A stretch of DNA of 64,000 nt from Lancefieldella parvula DSM 20469 (GTDB lineage: Bacteria; Actinomycetota; Coriobacteriia; Coriobacteriales; Atopobiaceae). This document shows positions 63,835-64,000 of this stretch, in pieces. The translations under genes were made by a program, and so were the position numbers. The notes under the pieces are model-generated. The model saw only the letters and a list, made by a program, of their open reading frames with translations, made no database searches and had not been told where the DNA came from. The stretch lies in assembly GCF_000024225.1 (NCBI RefSeq), contig NC_013203.1:124001-188000 (forward strand), in the 5' to 3' direction. Position 1 is the first letter of the stretch; each line of letters begins with the position of its first letter.

Positions 63835-64000
63835 ATGCAGAACGCAAAACACACTCTGGCGAGAAAATCGGCAAACCTTGAAGCGGAGTCTATTTCTGAT
63901 TCTGCTTCACGGTTTCCTTTTCCAACTCGTGAGCTTGCTCTTAAAGAGCTCTCGTGGGATCGCTATGTTATGCGGATTCCTGAGGAGGATAAAAAACGCA
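63835..64000 (+). CDS. Start of an unidentified gene, cut by the window edge
   Basis: An open frame of at least 55 codons begins at ATG 63835, 6 bases after the hydantoinase stop, and runs off the window. The visible part is polar and carries SRFPFPTRELALKELSWDRY. The segment TLARKSANLEA is encoded by a motif copy (GGCGAGAA at 63858). The binding site is poor. I cannot assign a family. Confidence 0.55.
   Translation, partial: MQNAKHTLARKSANLEAESISDSASRFPFPTRELALKELSWDRYVMRIPEEDKKR

Overview
The window reads as ordinary, densely coded chromosome of an anaerobic, fermentative actinobacterium, most likely a Coriobacteriia member of the Atopobium/Lancefieldella/Olsenella group. This assignment is inferred from gene content and style: moderate GC, many GTG starts, strong AGGAGG ribosome binding sites, rubrerythrin, a glycyl radical enzyme, PTS transport, a one-piece 2-hydroxyacyl-CoA dehydratase-activase protein and a FolP-FolK fusion. 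No respiratory chain gene, phage, transposase or CRISPR array is visible.

Layout. Positions 1-4700 hold a PHP phosphoesterase (cut by the window edge), exonuclease III, FolP-FolK, a degenerate biotin-ligase-like protein and CoaX. Positions 4800-9450 hold ribosomal protein L31 with a structured leader, then the dnaX-ybaB-recR group. Positions 9700-21950 run from tRNA-Asp through a HAD phosphatase, an Rrf2 regulator, an oxidative-damage block (a MutY-type glycosylase without an iron-sulfur cluster, rubrerythrin behind a Fur-type box, Nth), Mfd, a Gfo/Idh oxidoreductase, MazG, a DivIC/FtsB-like protein, Ppx/GppA and tRNA-Leu. Positions 22000-27300 carry an unusual GntR-UTRA regulator fused to the N-terminal half of a transketolase, its partner C-terminal half, tRNA-Glu, and two overlapping paralogous TPR-like genes.

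Positions 27500-44700 are a large nucleoside and pseudouridine salvage region: iron alcohol dehydrogenase, DeoC, the YjjW/YjjI glycyl radical pair, a Crp/Fnr regulator, PsuG, a regulator-fused PsuK-type kinase, DeoB, DeoD, a BMP-type nucleoside ABC transporter, cytidine deaminase and pyrimidine-nucleoside phosphorylase. Nucleosides would be imported, phosphorolysed, and the (deoxy)ribose phosphate cleaved to glyceraldehyde-3-phosphate plus acetaldehyde, with the alcohol dehydrogenase a plausible acetaldehyde sink.

Positions 45100-58800 hold a TetR regulator with a giant 2-hydroxyacyl-CoA dehydratase-activase protein, a LacI-controlled galactitol-family PTS, PepT, two small membrane proteins of similar build, and two Cof-type HAD phosphatases. 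Positions 58900-64000 hold a degenerate ROK regulator, an ion-transporter-superfamily permease, a hydantoinase/oxoprolinase A protein and the start of one further gene.

The most striking signal is not a gene. The octamer TTCTCGCC (or GGCGAGAA) occurs at least 36 times by eye in 64 kb, about 2 being expected by chance. It is split evenly between strands, falls in all reading frames, and also forms inverted-repeat hairpins between genes. That is how DNA uptake signal sequences behave in Pasteurellaceae and Neisseria, and I know of none described for this group.
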